From Comamonadaceae bacterium (GTDB lineage Bacteria; Pseudomonadota; Gammaproteobacteria; Burkholderiales; Burkholderiaceae_C), in assembly GCA_947450645.1 (NCBI GenBank), contig CANFWH010000003.1, forward strand, positions 1 to 64,000: 64,000 nt of DNA, read 5' to 3'. The stretch's first letter is position 1; every line of letters starts with the position of its first letter. The notes under the pieces are model-generated. The model had not been told where the DNA came from, did not search any database, and worked only from the letters and a program-made list of their open reading frames with translations. Positions 37,950-48,535 of this stretch are shown here, piece by piece. The translations under genes were made by a program, and so were the position numbers.

Positions 37950-38195
37950 TTACTTTTGATGCGATTCGATGAGGGTCATTAACTCGCCAAAGCTTGAGGG
38001 CACCGCATCAGACGCCACATCGCCTAAATTGATTTTGAATTCATCTTCAATCGAAAACAAAAGTTCAGCAGTCGCCAAAGAATCAAGCCCCGCATCGGCC
38101 AAGCTAGTCGAGAGCGTAACCTTAGACACATCAAGGTGGTATTGCTGGGCAATGATGGCAAGCAGCTTATCGAAGGTGGCGTTTGGCAATGTCAT
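37950..38195 (-). CDS. Acyl carrier protein
   Basis: An 81-residue four-helix carrier with the phosphopantetheine site DSL (Ser39) in DAGLDSLATAELLFSIEDEF. It is clearly different from a housekeeping AcpP, which has the invariant DSLDxVEL. It would be modified by a 4'-phosphopantetheinyl transferase encoded elsewhere. It follows dxs by 7 bp and precedes the ketosynthase by 10 bp, so the carrier and synthase probably work as a pair. Confidence 0.9.
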   Translation of the reverse strand: MTLPNATFDKLLAIIAQQYHLDVSKVTLSTSLADAGLDSLATAELLFSIEDEFKINLGDVASDAVPSSFGELMTLIESHQK

Positions 38196-38202
38196 ACTTT
38201 GA

Positions 38203-40125
38203 TTATCGCTTGCAGATTGTTTCTATGAAGAAGTGTAAAGATGCGGAAATACCCTTAGCATCCAAGCCCTGCATCGCCATCAAAACTGCGGGATCGCCGT
38301 GCTCAATAAATGAATCTGACAAACCCAATACCAGCGTGGGTTTTCGGACATCTTTCCTAGATAGACATTCTAAAACAGCACTGCCTGCCCCGCCCTCTTT
38401 TGCACCGTCTTCCACGGTCACGATAGCGTCGTGCGTAGTCGCAATCTCTAGCAAGAGCGTCTCATCTAACGGCTTGGCCCAACGCATATTCACGACCGTA
38501 GCATCTACAATTTCGGCGGCTTCAAGAGCGGGATAAAGCAGCGTACCAAACGCAAGAATGGCGATGCGTTTGCCCGAGCCTTGCTCGTGATTCGATTTCC
38601 GCCGCACCTCGCCCTTGCCATACGGGAGCGCCTCTAAATGCTTAGGGATCACCACGCCTACGCCCGCGCCGCGTGGATAACGCACCGCCACAGGATGCGA
38701 TTGCTCAAAAGCCGTGCTGAGCAGGGCTCGGCATTCAGCCTCATCTGCAGGGCATGCAATGCCGACGTTAGGAATGCAGCGCAAAAATGCAATGTCATAA
38801 GCGCCGCAGTGCGTTGCACCATCCGCGCCCACGACCCCCGCACGGTCTAGCGCAAATACCACGGGCAAATTTTGAATCGCCACATCGTGAATCAGCTGGT
38901 CGTACGCACGCTGTAAAAACGTGGAATAAATGGCAACGACGGGCTTGAGACCTTCGCACGCAAGACCCGCAGCAAACGTCACCGCGTGCTGCTCAGCAAT
39001 GCCCACATCAAAATATCGATCAGGAAAGCGGTGCTCAAACGGCGCGAGCCCTGAGCCCTCGCGCATGGCGGGTGTGATGCCGATCAAACGCGCGTCTTTC
39101 TCGGCCATATCGCACAGCCACTGCCCAAAGACGCTTGTAAACGTTGGCTTAGGCGGCGATGTGGATTTTTTAAGTCCCTCTACAGGATCAAATTTTCCTG
39201 GTCCGTGATACGCCACAGGGTCGGCCTCGGCCAGCTTATAGCCTTGACCTTTTTTAGTGACCACATGCAAAAACTGAGGACCCGCGCCATCGCTTGATAG
39301 TTGCTTGATATTTTCTAAAGTTGGAATGAGCGAATCAAGATCGTGACCATCAATAGGGCCGATGTAATTGAGTCCAAAATTTTCAAACAAATTAGCAGGA
39401 ACGACCATGCCCTTCATTTGTTTTTCAAAGCGCTTGGCCGCCGCAAACAGTGGCGGTGCAACTTGTAACACCGCCTTGCCCACGTGCTTGGCGCCCGCGT
39501 AAAACTTGCCACTCATGAGTTGCGCCAAATAGCGATTCAGAGCGCCAACGGCAGGGCTAATACTCATGTCGTTGTCATTCAAAATCACAATCAAACGGCA
39601 CATCTCAACACCCGCGTTATTGAGCGCTTCAAACGCCATGCCTGCCGAGAGTGCGCCATCACCAATCACGGCAATTGAAAATGGCTCATCGTGCGGTAAG
39701 CCTTGTGCGGCGGCACTTTTCGCTTGTAGCTTCGCGGCAACGGCCATCCCCAGCGCAGCCGAAATCGACGTACTGGAATGTGCCGTCCCAAACGCGTCGT
39801 ACTCGCTCTCTGCTCGCTGCGGAAAACCCGACAAACCGCCCAACTGACGCAGTGTGTCCATGCGATCTCTGCGTCCCGTCAAAATTTTATGCGGATAGGT
39901 TTGATGCCCCACGTCCCACACAATGCGATCTTTAGGCGTATTGAACACTTTGTGCAGTGCCACCGTTAGCTCGACCGTACCTAAGTTTGAACTTAAATGC
40001 CCCCCCGTTTTAGAGACGCTTTGCAGCACAAACTCGCGTAGCTCGTTCGCCAAAGTTTTTAGCTCGGCACGCTCTAATTTGCGCAGATCAACGGGGTCGT
40101 TAATTGTTTTTAGTAAATCACTCAT
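38203..40125 (-). CDS. dxs: 1-deoxy-D-xylulose-5-phosphate synthase
   Basis: Dxs joins pyruvate and glyceraldehyde 3-phosphate, with thiamine diphosphate, in the first step of the MEP isoprenoid pathway. The 640-residue protein has the TPP site [20 protein letters not shown] with NDNDMS, the transketolase pyrimidine domain starting [11 protein letters not shown], the glutamate in [17 protein letters not shown], and the C-terminal domain. It is intact and 21 bp downstream of ispA, in a xseB-ispA-dxs order common in proteobacteria. Confidence 0.97.
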   Translation of the reverse strand: MSDLLKTINDPVDLRKLERAELKTLANELREFVLQSVSKTGGHLSSNLGTVELTVALHKVFNTPKDRIVWDVGHQTYPHKILTGRRDRMDTLRQLGGLSGFPQRAESEYDAFGTAHSSTSISAALGMAVAAKLQAKSAAAQGLPHDEPFSIAVIGDGALSAGMAFEALNNAGVEMCRLIVILNDNDMSISPAVGALNRYLAQLMSGKFYAGAKHVGKAVLQVAPPLFAAAKRFEKQMKGMVVPANLFENFGLNYIGPIDGHDLDSLIPTLENIKQLSSDGAGPQFLHVVTKKGQGYKLAEADPVAYHGPGKFDPVEGLKKSTSPPKPTFTSVFGQWLCDMAEKDARLIGITPAMREGSGLAPFEHRFPDRYFDVGIAEQHAVTFAAGLACEGLKPVVAIYSTFLQRAYDQLIHDVAIQNLPVVFALDRAGVVGADGATHCGAYDIAFLRCIPNVGIACPADEAECRALLSTAFEQSHPVAVRYPRGAGVGVVIPKHLEALPYGKGEVRRKSNHEQGSGKRIAILAFGTLLYPALEAAEIVDATVVNMRWAKPLDETLLLEIATTHDAIVTVEDGAKEGGAGSAVLECLSRKDVRKPTLVLGLSDSFIEHGDPAVLMAMQGLDAKGISASLHFFIETICKR

Positions 40126-40146
40126 GACATCTATTTATTCTTTTGA

Positions 40147-41058
40147 CTACGATTGTCGCCGCACCAACCGAATTGCCAATTCGCGCAGCGCGGCATCAGC
40201 CTCTAAACCGCACGCATCAAGGGCGACCAGCGCTTTTTCAAGTAGCTCATTGGCGTATGTTTCAGCCGCCTCCAGCCCCATCAGCGCCACATAGGTTGGC
40301 TTGTTTTGCGCCGCATCTTTTCCCGCAGTTTTGCCAAGTGTGGCTTCGTCCGCAGTGACATCCAAAATGTCGTCCACCACTTGGAAAGCCAAACCCACAG
40401 CGGCGCCGTACGCTGCCAAACTGGCCTGTAGGCCATATGGCATATGGCTTGCACGAGTGCCGTTTTGCACATGGCAGGCAGCACCCATTTCTACAGATGC
40501 TTTAAGTAATGCGCCCGTTTTAAGCTCATGCATACGTCTAAGTTCAGATTCAGTCAGACTTTTACCCACACTCGCCAAATCAATCGCTTGCCCGCCTGCC
40601 ATGCCCTCGGAGCCCGAAGCACGCGCAAGCAATCGGCACAACTTGGCTTGCACAGCGCTAGGAATTTCGTCCTTATCTGGCGTCAAAATTTCAAACGCTA
40701 GCGCTTGCAGCGCATCACCTGCGAGCAGCGCTTGAGCCTCACCATATGCCACATGGACAGTAGGTTTGCCACGTCTCAAGACATCGTTATCCATGCACGG
40801 CATGTCGTCGTGGATCAGCGAATACGCATGGATCATCTCGACGGCGCAAGCAGCCCGAAGGGCGGCATCGAAATTGCCACTCACGGCCTCGCTCGCGGCC
40901 AATACCAGCAAGGCTCGCAGCCGCTTACCTCCTCCCAAAGCCCCGTAGCGCATGGCCTCGCCAAGGTTAGCGGGCGAGTGTGCATCAATCAATCGATCCA
41001 GCGTTTGCTCTACTTGGACGAGACTCGCCGCTCGCCACACTTCAAAATCAAAGGTCAT
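40147..41058 (-). CDS. ispA: Farnesyl diphosphate synthase (polyprenyl synthetase)
   Basis: A 303-residue trans-prenyltransferase making farnesyl diphosphate from IPP and DMAPP. The first Asp-rich motif is [10 protein letters not shown] and the second VVDDILD. The FARM region upstream (EMIHAYSLI) has Tyr/Ser typical of C15-producing enzymes. The start is ATG 41056-41058 (MTFDFEVW), overlapping the xseB stop as ATGA; a longer reading into xseB is not supported. Confidence 0.94.
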   Translation of the reverse strand: MTFDFEVWRAASLVQVEQTLDRLIDAHSPANLGEAMRYGALGGGKRLRALLVLAASEAVSGNFDAALRAACAVEMIHAYSLIHDDMPCMDNDVLRRGKPTVHVAYGEAQALLAGDALQALAFEILTPDKDEIPSAVQAKLCRLLARASGSEGMAGGQAIDLASVGKSLTESELRRMHELKTGALLKASVEMGAACHVQNGTRASHMPYGLQASLAAYGAAVGLAFQVVDDILDVTADEATLGKTAGKDAAQNKPTYVALMGLEAAETYANELLEKALVALDACGLEADAALRELAIRLVRRQS

Positions 41059-41294
41059 TGAACGCCCTGCCAAGGTTTGAGTTGTCCGTTATCAATCACG
41101 CTGATCTGTTGCTCGAGTGCTTGTAATTTGCTTTGACAAAAATGCAGCAAAAACGCACCGCGCCGATAACTGGTGAGTAATTGGTCGAGTGGCAACTGCG
41201 CGGACTCCATTTGACGCACAAGTGCATCCAGCTCGGTAGCAGCGGCTTCGTAGCTGACAGGCGTGATTGCAGTCTCATCATTTTTTTTAGGCAT
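41055..41294 (-). CDS. xseB: Exodeoxyribonuclease VII small subunit
   Basis: The 79-residue small subunit of ExoVII, with the family core [31 protein letters not shown]. It forms a helical complex with several XseA-bound copies. xseA is elsewhere. It is the first gene of the isoprenoid unit and diverges from a Rieske oxygenase gene across 51 bp. Confidence 0.93.
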   Translation of the reverse strand: MPKKNDETAITPVSYEAAATELDALVRQMESAQLPLDQLLTSYRRGAFLLHFCQSKLQALEQQISVIDNGQLKPWQGVQ

Positions 41295-41301
41295 AGCACC
41301 A

Positions 41302-41321
41302 TTTTAGGGGGCAGGCTAAAA
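41302..41321. promoter_or_regulatory. Inverted repeat in xseB / oxygenase divergent promoter
   Basis: TTTTAG and CTAAAA are perfect 6-bp arms around 8 bases (GGGGCAGG-like core) in the 51-bp region shared by two divergent genes. It may be an operator or chance; A/T-rich arms lower its weight. Confidence 0.25.
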
Positions 41322-41345
41322 TCGAATTCTCGACACGCCTACCCG

Positions 41346-42470
41346 ATGCCCTTTCCTCCAGCCCTCTCTCAACTCCCCGTTACCGCTTACTTTGACTCTG
41401 CGCTTTTTGCGCAGGAGCAAGCGCTGTTGTTTGCGCAAAATCCGCGCTACATTGGGCACAGCTTGTCAGTTCCCGAGGTTGGCGACTTCTATACGCTGCC
41501 GCAAGAAAACGGCGGACGCGCGCTTATCAATACGCAAAGCGGCATTGAATTGATCTCCAACGTTTGTCGTCATCGTCAAGCGATCTTGCTTCAATCCAAA
41601 ACTGGACAAGGGCACACAGGTGAGAGCATCGTCTGCCCGCTGCACCGCTGGACTTACAGCGCGCACGGTGAGCTTTTGGCTGCGCCGCATTTCGAAGCCG
41701 ACCCTTGCTTAAACCTCAATCGCTATGGCCTGCACAACTGGAATGGCCTCTTGTTTGAAGACGGCGTGAGTCAAAAAAATAAGCCCGCAAGGCACGCCCA
41801 CACTGACCTTGACGACCTTGGCTGTTTGTCAGATCTCGATTTTTCTGGCTACGTTTTTCACAAAGCCCATGTCCACGAATGCGCCTACAACTGGAAAAGC
41901 TTTATCGAGGTCTACCTCGAGGACTACCACGTTGAGCCCTTTCATCCAGGCCTCGGCCAGTTCGTCACGTGCGACGATTTGCGCTGGGAATTTAAAGAGC
42001 GCTACTCCGTGCAAACCGTTGGCGTGAATAGTCATTTGGGTAGCGCCGGCTCGCCCGTGTATCAGCGCTGGCACGAAGCGGTGATGAAGTACACAGGCGG
42101 CAAAACGCCCAAGCACGGCGCGATTTGGCTGACCTATTACCCCAACGTCATGGTCGAGTGGTATCCGCATGTTCTGGTCGTGAGTACGCTCTACCCCAAA
42201 AGCCCCGAACACACCACCAACATCGTCGAGTTTTTCTATCCCGAAGAAATTGCCGCATTCGAGCCCGAGTTCATTGCGGCGCAACAAGCCGCGTACTTGG
42301 AGACCTGCGTGGAAGACGACGAAATCGCGCTGCGCATGGATGCCGGTCGCAAGGCGCTGATGCTGCGCGGCGACAACGAAGTCGGCCCTTACCAAAGCCC
42401 CATGGAAGACGGCATGCAGCACTTTCACGAGTGGTATCGGCGCGAAATGGTTGGCGCACTTCAAGCATAA
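41346..42470 (+). CDS. Rieske [2Fe-2S] ring-hydroxylating oxygenase alpha subunit
   Basis: A 374-residue oxygenase. The Rieske ligands are Cys74-His76 and Cys97-His100 (CRHR, CPLH) with a slightly long 20-residue spacing. The mononuclear iron site is in EVYLEDYHVEPFH. It resembles the choline-monooxygenase/phenylpropionate-dioxygenase-like group that many Betaproteobacteria keep beside xseB. The substrate is unknown. I chose ATG 41346 because the track upstream runs through xseB antisense. A reductase gene is not nearby. A sulfurtransferase gene follows after 10 bp. Confidence 0.85.
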   Translation: MPFPPALSQLPVTAYFDSALFAQEQALLFAQNPRYIGHSLSVPEVGDFYTLPQENGGRALINTQSGIELISNVCRHRQAILLQSKTGQGHTGESIVCPLHRWTYSAHGELLAAPHFEADPCLNLNRYGLHNWNGLLFEDGVSQKNKPARHAHTDLDDLGCLSDLDFSGYVFHKAHVHECAYNWKSFIEVYLEDYHVEPFHPGLGQFVTCDDLRWEFKERYSVQTVGVNSHLGSAGSPVYQRWHEAVMKYTGGKTPKHGAIWLTYYPNVMVEWYPHVLVVSTLYPKSPEHTTNIVEFFYPEEIAAFEPEFIAAQQAAYLETCVEDDEIALRMDAGRKALMLRGDNEVGPYQSPMEDGMQHFHEWYRREMVGALQA

Positions 42471-42480
42471 AAATTCAAAT

Positions 42481-43344
42481 ATGAAAAACTACACGACTCT
42501 CATTTCTGTGCCTGAGTTGCTCGCGCTGCAAGCGTCCCACGATCCCTTAATGATTTTTGATTGCAGCTTCGATTTATCCAAACCCGAGGCGGGCTATGCA
42601 GCTTATTTGGAGTCCCACATCACAGGCGCGGTATATGCCAACTTGGATACTGACTTAAGCGCTAAAGGTGACCCCACTTCCATGAGCGGCGGCAGGCATC
42701 CCTTGCCTTCGCGCGAAAAATTTGCCGCTTGGCTCTCCAGTATTGGCTTTGAAAGCGGCATGCAAGCTGTCGTCTATGACAGCAACAACACCATGACCGC
42801 AGGTCGCTTGTGGTGGATGCTCAAATGGTTAGGGCACGAACGTGTGGCTGTGCTAGACGGTGGTTTTAAAACATACCATGCCTCGCAGGGCGCACTGGCT
42901 AAGGGCTTGGAAGCCAAGCGGCCCGCAAGTCAATTTCAGCTTGGCCTGCCAAAGGTCGCCTTGGTGGACGCGGCCCTCGTTGCGCCACTCATCGGCTCTG
43001 TGCAAACCGCCATCGTAGACGCCCGCGCCACACCGCGCTACAAGGGCGAAGTCGAACCACTCGATCCCGTTGCAGGCCATATTCCATCAGCCTTGAACCG
43101 CCCTTTTACACAAAATTTTGATGCGGACGGACGGTTTAAAACACAAGCGCAATTGCGCGCAGAATTCGATCAACTATTGGCAGGACGCAATGCCACGCAA
43201 ACCGTGCACCACTGCGGATCTGGCGTGAGTGCTATTCCCAACATCCTCGCAATGGCGGTAGCAGGCTTTGGTTTGACTACGCTCTATGCAGGCAGCTGGA
43301 GCGATTGGTGCTCGGACGCATCGCGTCCTGTGGCGCAGGGCTAG
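42481..43344 (+). CDS. Rhodanese-type sulfurtransferase (SseA-like)
   Basis: A 287-residue tandem-rhodanese enzyme. The N-terminal inactive domain has the FDCSFDLSKPEAG motif and the C-terminal domain has the active Cys in VHHCGSGVSAIPN. The CGSGV loop is the mercaptopyruvate sulfurtransferase type (3-mercaptopyruvate to pyruvate with persulfide). Start ATG 42481 gives a normal N-terminus. It overlaps no neighbour; serB follows after 20 bp. Confidence 0.9.
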   Translation: MKNYTTLISVPELLALQASHDPLMIFDCSFDLSKPEAGYAAYLESHITGAVYANLDTDLSAKGDPTSMSGGRHPLPSREKFAAWLSSIGFESGMQAVVYDSNNTMTAGRLWWMLKWLGHERVAVLDGGFKTYHASQGALAKGLEAKRPASQFQLGLPKVALVDAALVAPLIGSVQTAIVDARATPRYKGEVEPLDPVAGHIPSALNRPFTQNFDADGRFKTQAQLRAEFDQLLAGRNATQTVHHCGSGVSAIPNILAMAVAGFGLTTLYAGSWSDWCSDASRPVAQG

Positions 43345-43364
43345 AGCGCTCAAGGACGACAAGC

Positions 43365-44018
43365 ATGAAGCTGACTGACTTCAAGCTCGCGGCGTTCGAT
43401 ATGGACTCGACGCTCATCAACATTGAGTGCATTGACGAGGTTGCGGACGCGGCTGGCAAAAAAGCCGAAGTTGCCGCCATTACCGAGGCCGCCATGCGCG
43501 GCGAAATCACGGACTTCAAAGACAGCTTGCGCCGCCGCTTGGCGCTGCTAAAAGGCGTTCCCGAAGCAGCGCTAGAAGAGGTCTATGTCAAGCGCTTGCA
43601 AATCAATCCTGGCGTAGAAAAAACAGCGGCGGCACTCAAAGCCGCTGGCATCAAACTGCTCTTGGTATCGGGTGGTTTTACATTTTTTAGCGACCGCGTT
43701 GCCAAACGACTTGGTTTTGACTTTGCTCGCGCCAACGTCTTAGAAATCGAAAATGGGATGCTTACAGGGCGCGTGGTTCAGCAGACGTGGGGCGACATCG
43801 TGGACGGCGAAGAGAAAAAGAAGATGCTGCTGCAAACCGCCGCCCAGCTTGGCCTACAGCCAAATCAAACCATCGCGGTAGGCGACGGCGCTAACGACTT
43901 GCCGATGATGTCGGTCGCAGGGCTATCGGTGGCGTATCACGCCAAACCCAAGGTGCGCGAACAAGCCATGATTCAAATTAACGAGGGCGGGATGGATGAG
44001 TTGCTCACTCACTTCTGA
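43365..44018 (+). CDS. serB: Phosphoserine phosphatase
   Basis: SerB dephosphorylates O-phosphoserine in the last step of serine synthesis. The 217-residue HAD enzyme has motif I DMDST, motif II SGGF, Lys within the AKRLGF region and motif [14 protein letters not shown]. It lacks the N-terminal ACT-like extension of the E. coli enzyme. ATG 43365 follows AAGGA. Its 3' end overlaps that of the convergent rppH by 10 bp. Confidence 0.93.
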   Translation: MKLTDFKLAAFDMDSTLINIECIDEVADAAGKKAEVAAITEAAMRGEITDFKDSLRRRLALLKGVPEAALEEVYVKRLQINPGVEKTAAALKAAGIKLLLVSGGFTFFSDRVAKRLGFDFARANVLEIENGMLTGRVVQQTWGDIVDGEEKKKMLLQTAAQLGLQPNQTIAVGDGANDLPMMSVAGLSVAYHAKPKVREQAMIQINEGGMDELLTHF

Positions 44019-44527
44019 TCATTCACCACGCCGCGCAAATAATGCCCCCGCGGCTGCCTCGGCAAATAGCGATGCAGCTCGGTCAGCGCCATTTCATACA
44101 CGCCGCGTTTGAACTCCACTACGTCTTCTAGTGGCACCCAATAGTCGTTCCAGCGCCAAGCATCAAACTCAGGGTGATCGGTCGCACGTAAATTAACAGC
44201 GTTGTCCGACGCAACCAGCTGTAGCAAAAACCAAATCTGCTTTTGCCCTTGGTAAAAACCGCGCGACTCGCGGCGAATAAAGTGATCTGGCACTACATAG
44301 CGCAACCAATCGCGGGTTCGGGCGAGTATCTGCACGTGCTCTGGCAATAAGCCAACTTCCTCGTGCAGCTCCCGATACATGGCTTGCTCTGGGGTTTCTC
44401 CCCTGTCAATGCCGCCTTGCGGAAACTGCCAGCTGTGTGTGCGTATGCGCTTGCCCCAAAAAACCTGATGCTTCTGGTTGACCAAAATAATGCCGACGTT
44501 GGGGCGAAAGCCCTCTCTGTCTAGCAT
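44009..44527 (-). CDS. rppH: RNA pyrophosphohydrolase
   Basis: A Nudix hydrolase that removes pyrophosphate from 5' ends of mRNA to start decay. The 172-residue product has the Nudix box ([13 protein letters not shown] then REL-EEVG) and RppH hallmarks [14 protein letters not shown] at the start and HPEFDAWRW. The start at ATG 44525-44527 is 44 bp from the divergent proS gene. The C-terminal [13 protein letters not shown] is as expected. Confidence 0.93.
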   Translation of the reverse strand: MLDREGFRPNVGIILVNQKHQVFWGKRIRTHSWQFPQGGIDRGETPEQAMYRELHEEVGLLPEHVQILARTRDWLRYVVPDHFIRRESRGFYQGQKQIWFLLQLVASDNAVNLRATDHPEFDAWRWNDYWVPLEDVVEFKRGVYEMALTELHRYLPRQPRGHYLRGVVNDQK

Positions 44528-44571
44528 AATCAAAACCTCAAAAATTGTTACAAAGTTAAACTGATTATCCA

Positions 44572-46383
44572 ATGAAAGCATCTCAATTTCTCATCACCAC
44601 CTTAAAAGAAGCGCCTGCTGACGCCGAAGTCGCAAGCCATCAATTGATGATGCGTGCGGGCTTGATTAAAAAGGTCGGCAGCGGCATCTACAACTACATG
44701 CCCATGGGGCTACGTGTGATCCGTAAGGTCGAGCAAATCGTGCGCGAAGAGATGAATGCCGCTGGCGCTGTCGAGCTCTCCATGCCCGTGATTCAACCCG
44801 CCGAGCTGTGGCAAGAAACGGGACGGTTCGAGGCGATGGGGCCTGAACTGCTGCGTATCAAAGACCGCCATGATCGCGACTTCGTGGTGCAGCCTACATC
44901 GGAAGAAGTGGTGACCGACATTGCAAGGCAAGAGCTCAAGAGCTACAAGCAGTTGCCAAAAAATCTATATCAAATTCAAACCAAATTCCGCGACGAGCGC
45001 CGCCCGCGCTTTGGCCTGATGCGTGGACGCGAATTCATCATGAAGGATGCATACTCGTTTGACCGAACAATGGAAGACGCGAAAGCGAGCTATCAAAAAA
45101 TGACGGTCGCGTATCGCAAAATCTTTGACCGCTTTGGACTCTCGTACCGCGCGGTGGCTGCTGACAGCGGCGCGATTGGTGGTGATCTCTCCGAAGAGTT
45201 CCAAGTAATTGCGGCCACAGGCGAAGACGCGATTGTGTACTCGACAGGCAGCGATTACGCCGCGAACATGGAGAAGGCAGAAGCTCTGCAGCCCTTATCC
45301 CGTAAGGCTTCCACGAGTGCCGAATTGATGGAGAAGATCGCCACGCCAGGCAATAGCACTTGCGAAGCTGTTGCCGCGCAATTGGGATTACCGCTTGCGC
45401 GTACCGTTAAATCCTTGGTACTAGCAACGGACGAATTAGCGAAAGATGGCTCGGTTGTGAAGTCGCAAGTCTGGCTATTACTCGTTCGCGGCGATCACTC
45501 GATGAACGAGGTAAAGGTTGCCAAGGTTGAAGGTTTAAACAACGCATTCCGTTTTGCGACTGAGGAAGAAATTAAGACCTGTTTCGGTTGCCGAGCAGGC
45601 TATTTAGGGCCTATTGGAAAACCACAAGAACTTTTTTATGATGAACCGCCACCTGCCGATGACTCTGTTCTTTCAGTACCGCCTCCTAGAAAGCGGGTGC
45701 GCCTCGTTGTAGATCGCGAAGTAGCCTCAATGACCGATTGGATCTGCGGCGCAAACGAAGCGGGCTACCACCTTCGCGGCGTGAACTGGGGACGCGACTT
45801 GCCCGAACCTGATGTAGTTGCCGACATCCGTAACGTCGTTGCGGGCGACGCCTCGCCCGATGGCAAAGGTGTGCTGGCCATTGAACGCGGCATCGAAGTC
45901 GGTCATGTGTTCTACCTTGGCACGAAGTACTCCAAAGCCATGGATGCAAAGTTTTTGGACATCGACGGCAAGCCAAAGCTGTTTGAGATGGGTTGCTACG
46001 GCATTGGCATCACGCGCTTACCTGCTGCTGCGATTGAGCAAAACCATGACGAGCGCGGCATCATTTGGCCTGACGCGATTGCGCCGTTTACGCTTGTCAT
46101 TTGTACGATTGATTACGCCAAGGACGCTGCCGTGAAAGCCACAGCGGACGGGCTCTACGAGGCACTCAAGGCTCGGGGAGTTGATGTGATTTTGGATGAC
46201 CGTGGCGAGCGCCCAGGCATCATGTTTGCGGAGTGGGAACTCATCGGTGTGCCGCACCGCGCGGTGATCTCTAGCCGTGGACTCAAAGAAGGTACGGTGG
46301 AGTATCAGCATCGCAAGGAGACAGCGGCTACCAAAATAGCAGTGGGTGAATTAGATGCGTTTTTGGCTGAGCGAGTGAAGTAA
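44572..46383 (+). CDS. proS: Prolyl-tRNA synthetase, bacterial type with editing domain and an insertion
   Basis: ProS charges tRNA-Pro. The N-terminal class II core has motif 1 and [17 protein letters not shown]. The INS editing domain (about 230-385) contains [11 protein letters not shown]. The catalytic core ends with [10 protein letters not shown], then the anticodon-binding domain. At 603 residues it exceeds the usual 570-580. Most of the excess is a proline-rich acidic stretch at about residues 353-375 ([20 protein letters not shown]) inserted at the edge of the INS domain, between YLGPIGKP and [10 protein letters not shown]. This appears in frame and does not remove any catalytic motif. 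Confidence 0.94.
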   Translation: MKASQFLITTLKEAPADAEVASHQLMMRAGLIKKVGSGIYNYMPMGLRVIRKVEQIVREEMNAAGAVELSMPVIQPAELWQETGRFEAMGPELLRIKDRHDRDFVVQPTSEEVVTDIARQELKSYKQLPKNLYQIQTKFRDERRPRFGLMRGREFIMKDAYSFDRTMEDAKASYQKMTVAYRKIFDRFGLSYRAVAADSGAIGGDLSEEFQVIAATGEDAIVYSTGSDYAANMEKAEALQPLSRKASTSAELMEKIATPGNSTCEAVAAQLGLPLARTVKSLVLATDELAKDGSVVKSQVWLLLVRGDHSMNEVKVAKVEGLNNAFRFATEEEIKTCFGCRAGYLGPIGKPQELFYDEPPPADDSVLSVPPPRKRVRLVVDREVASMTDWICGANEAGYHLRGVNWGRDLPEPDVVADIRNVVAGDASPDGKGVLAIERGIEVGHVFYLGTKYSKAMDAKFLDIDGKPKLFEMGCYGIGITRLPAAAIEQNHDERGIIWPDAIAPFTLVICTIDYAKDAAVKATADGLYEALKARGVDVILDDRGERPGIMFAEWELIGVPHRAVISSRGLKEGTVEYQHRKETAATKIAVGELDAFLAERVK

Positions 46384-46976
46384 TGTTTAGACGCAGCGTG
46401 CTTGCCCTTGGCCTCGCGCCATTGTTTGCACACGCTGGCAACCAAGCCGAAGAACCCCTGGCCGATTCGGTTCGCACGGCTTTGTCGTCTGCGGTAGCCA
46501 ACAGCGCGCCGCCTGAGCCTGAGTTTGCCGACACAGCTTCGCGCATCGCCTACGTGCGCTGGCTGGGCGAGATGAGCTCGCGCTTAGGGCAGCTCACGAA
46601 ACAACGGCTTGATCTGACAACGCGACAGGAGTTTTTACAAACAGTTTGGTACGAAGCTCGCCGCGCAGGGCTGGAAGCCTCGCTGGTATTGGGTTTGATA
46701 CAAGTGGAGAGTGCGTTTAGAAAGCATGCCGTCTCTAGCGTGGGCGCTCGTGGCTATATGCAAGTGATGCCGTTTTGGTCACGATTGATTGGCGACGGCG
46801 ACGCGGGAAAACTCTTTCACATGCAAACCAATTTACGCTTTGGTTGCCTCATCTTGCGCCACTACTTAGACCGCGAAGGCGGCGATCTATTTATGGCGCT
46901 CGGTCGCTATAACGGCAGTCGTGGACGGGGCGAATATCCAAATAGTGTGCTGGCTGCTAAGAAAAATTGGAGCTAG
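46383..46976 (+). CDS. Lytic transglycosylase (SLT family)
   Basis: A 197-residue lipoprotein-sized muramidase with an N-terminal hydrophobic segment ([13 protein letters not shown]) that looks like a signal peptide. The transglycosylase core has [27 protein letters not shown], where the catalytic Glu is in QVESAF, and [16 protein letters not shown]. It cuts peptidoglycan in the periplasm. Its ATG overlaps the proS stop (TAATG). It converges with ruvC, overlapping by 4 bp. Confidence 0.9.
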   Translation: MFRRSVLALGLAPLFAHAGNQAEEPLADSVRTALSSAVANSAPPEPEFADTASRIAYVRWLGEMSSRLGQLTKQRLDLTTRQEFLQTVWYEARRAGLEASLVLGLIQVESAFRKHAVSSVGARGYMQVMPFWSRLIGDGDAGKLFHMQTNLRFGCLILRHYLDREGGDLFMALGRYNGSRGRGEYPNSVLAAKKNWS

Positions 46977-47488
46977 GCCTTAGCCAACATGGCCTTCAGG
47001 GCATTGGCCTTGCTGGAATGTGCATGCGTGATGGCTATGCCCAACGCATCGGCAGCATCGGGGCCTGGCAAGCTGGGCAACTTGAGTAGCCGCATCACCA
47101 TCTCTTGCACTTGGCTTTTGGCAGCTTTGCCGTAGCCCACAACCGCTTGTTTGAGTTGCAGCGCGGTGTACTCGGCTACCGCCACATCGCACGACACCAA
47201 GCCCGTGATGCACGCGCCACGTGCTTGACCGAGCAAGAGCGTGGACTGCGGATTGACGTTAACAAACACAATCTCAACTGATGCCACATCGGGTTGATAA
47301 GTGCGGCAAATCTCCTGCACGCCATCAAATAAAATTTTGAGTCGCTCAGGCAGGTTTTTAGTGTTCGCTGATTTTGTGCTAATCGTCCCGGAAGCCACAT
47401 AGGATAAGGCTTGTCCCTGTGCCGAATTGACATCAATAACGCCGTAACCCGTGGTTTGCAAACCAGGATCAATGCCCAAAATTCTCAT
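46973..47488 (-). CDS. ruvC: Holliday junction resolvase
   Basis: RuvC nicks Holliday junctions bound by RuvAB. The 171-residue protein has the N-terminal [14 protein letters not shown] (catalytic Asp), the Glu in [24 protein letters not shown], and the Asp pair in [16 protein letters not shown]. The start ATG 47486-47488 gives MRILGIDPG; the longer reading into cdsA is not supported. The ruvA and ruvB genes are not adjacent. Confidence 0.95.
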   Translation of the reverse strand: MRILGIDPGLQTTGYGVIDVNSAQGQALSYVASGTISTKSANTKNLPERLKILFDGVQEICRTYQPDVASVEIVFVNVNPQSTLLLGQARGACITGLVSCDVAVAEYTALQLKQAVVGYGKAAKSQVQEMVMRLLKLPSLPGPDAADALGIAITHAHSSKANALKAMLAKA

Positions 47489-47498
47489 GGCAATGGAC

Positions 47499-48527
47499 TC
47501 ATAAATCGAAGTACCAGCGCACAGTATGAAAGAACACGGGCGCGGCAAAACACAGCGCATCAATGCGGTCTAGCAAGCCCGCTGCGCCCGTCACCGAGCG
47601 CGTACCGCCTGCCCAGTGGGTCACACCTCGGTCGCGCTTTAAAGCCTTCATCACAAAATGACCGAACGATCCTGCTACGCAAGCCACAAACGACAAGGCC
47701 AATGCCTGCGCTGGATATTGAAACGGCGTAATACCCGCCAGCAAGCCGCCAGCAAAGCTTGCCACACCAACGCCAATACCCCACGACAACCAGTTGAAAC
47801 TGGCGCTGACATTGGGAGCAATGGCCTTAACGCGATCACGCGCTTTCAGCCAACGCCAAGATAAATGCTGCACGATCATGCAAAGCTGCACCACAAAGAC
47901 CAAGTGAAAAAGCAAGAACATGTTCTTGCCATCAAAACTGTTTTCACCACGCACAGGGAAGTCAAGCAACAAGATGGCGGGCACATGACTCAGGCCAAAA
48001 AGGCACACCATGATGCCCCACTGCATCTTGGCGTTGCGTTCTAAAAATCGCTCAGGGTCGTTCGACAAGGCACTGACGACAGGGATGGCCAAGAAGACAT
48101 AAACAGGAATAAAAACGGTGAACAAATTGAATGACTCGGTCATCACCAAGCCATACTGGATCGGCAAGACAACGAAAAATGCCAATAACAAACTACGGTG
48201 ATCGCCGCGCTTGGTGGGCGAGAGCGTCATGAATTCGCGCAGTGCAAAAAATGACAAAAAACCAAATAAAACCGTGGCGACACGGTCGCCCATCGACCAG
48301 CTCAGCCAAAAAATAATCACAATCAACCACGAGGTTTTGAGCAGCGATTGATAGGGATGTGACTGCACCATGTCATCCATGTGTGGTGAATTTTTATCAA
48401 GCTGCGTGAGGCGAACCGTTTGCATCACGGTGATGACCGTTGCGATTGCCAACAGACCAAACACAATCACAAACAAGAGACCTACTTGCTGATGCGGGCT
48501 GAGGTTTTTAATAAAGTCGTTTATCAC
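47499..48527 (-). CDS. CdsA/YnbB-like phosphatidate cytidylyltransferase
   Basis: A 342-residue membrane protein with eight or so hydrophobic segments. The C-terminal CTP_transf_1 signature is altered: the usual KR-x4-KD is KRDRGVTH, and the usual PGHGG is TGAAG, while the final DRIDAL is retained. The divergence suggests a YnbB-type enzyme rather than the housekeeping CdsA. It is probably coupled to the PlsC-like gene ending 8 bp upstream. CDP-diacylglycerol synthesis is the family function; activity of this copy is uncertain. Confidence 0.78.
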   Translation of the reverse strand: MINDFIKNLSPHQQVGLLFVIVFGLLAIATVITVMQTVRLTQLDKNSPHMDDMVQSHPYQSLLKTSWLIVIIFWLSWSMGDRVATVLFGFLSFFALREFMTLSPTKRGDHRSLLLAFFVVLPIQYGLVMTESFNLFTVFIPVYVFLAIPVVSALSNDPERFLERNAKMQWGIMVCLFGLSHVPAILLLDFPVRGENSFDGKNMFLLFHLVFVVQLCMIVQHLSWRWLKARDRVKAIAPNVSASFNWLSWGIGVGVASFAGGLLAGITPFQYPAQALALSFVACVAGSFGHFVMKALKRDRGVTHWAGGTRSVTGAAGLLDRIDALCFAAPVFFHTVRWYFDL

Positions 48528-48535
48528 GGTGGGGC

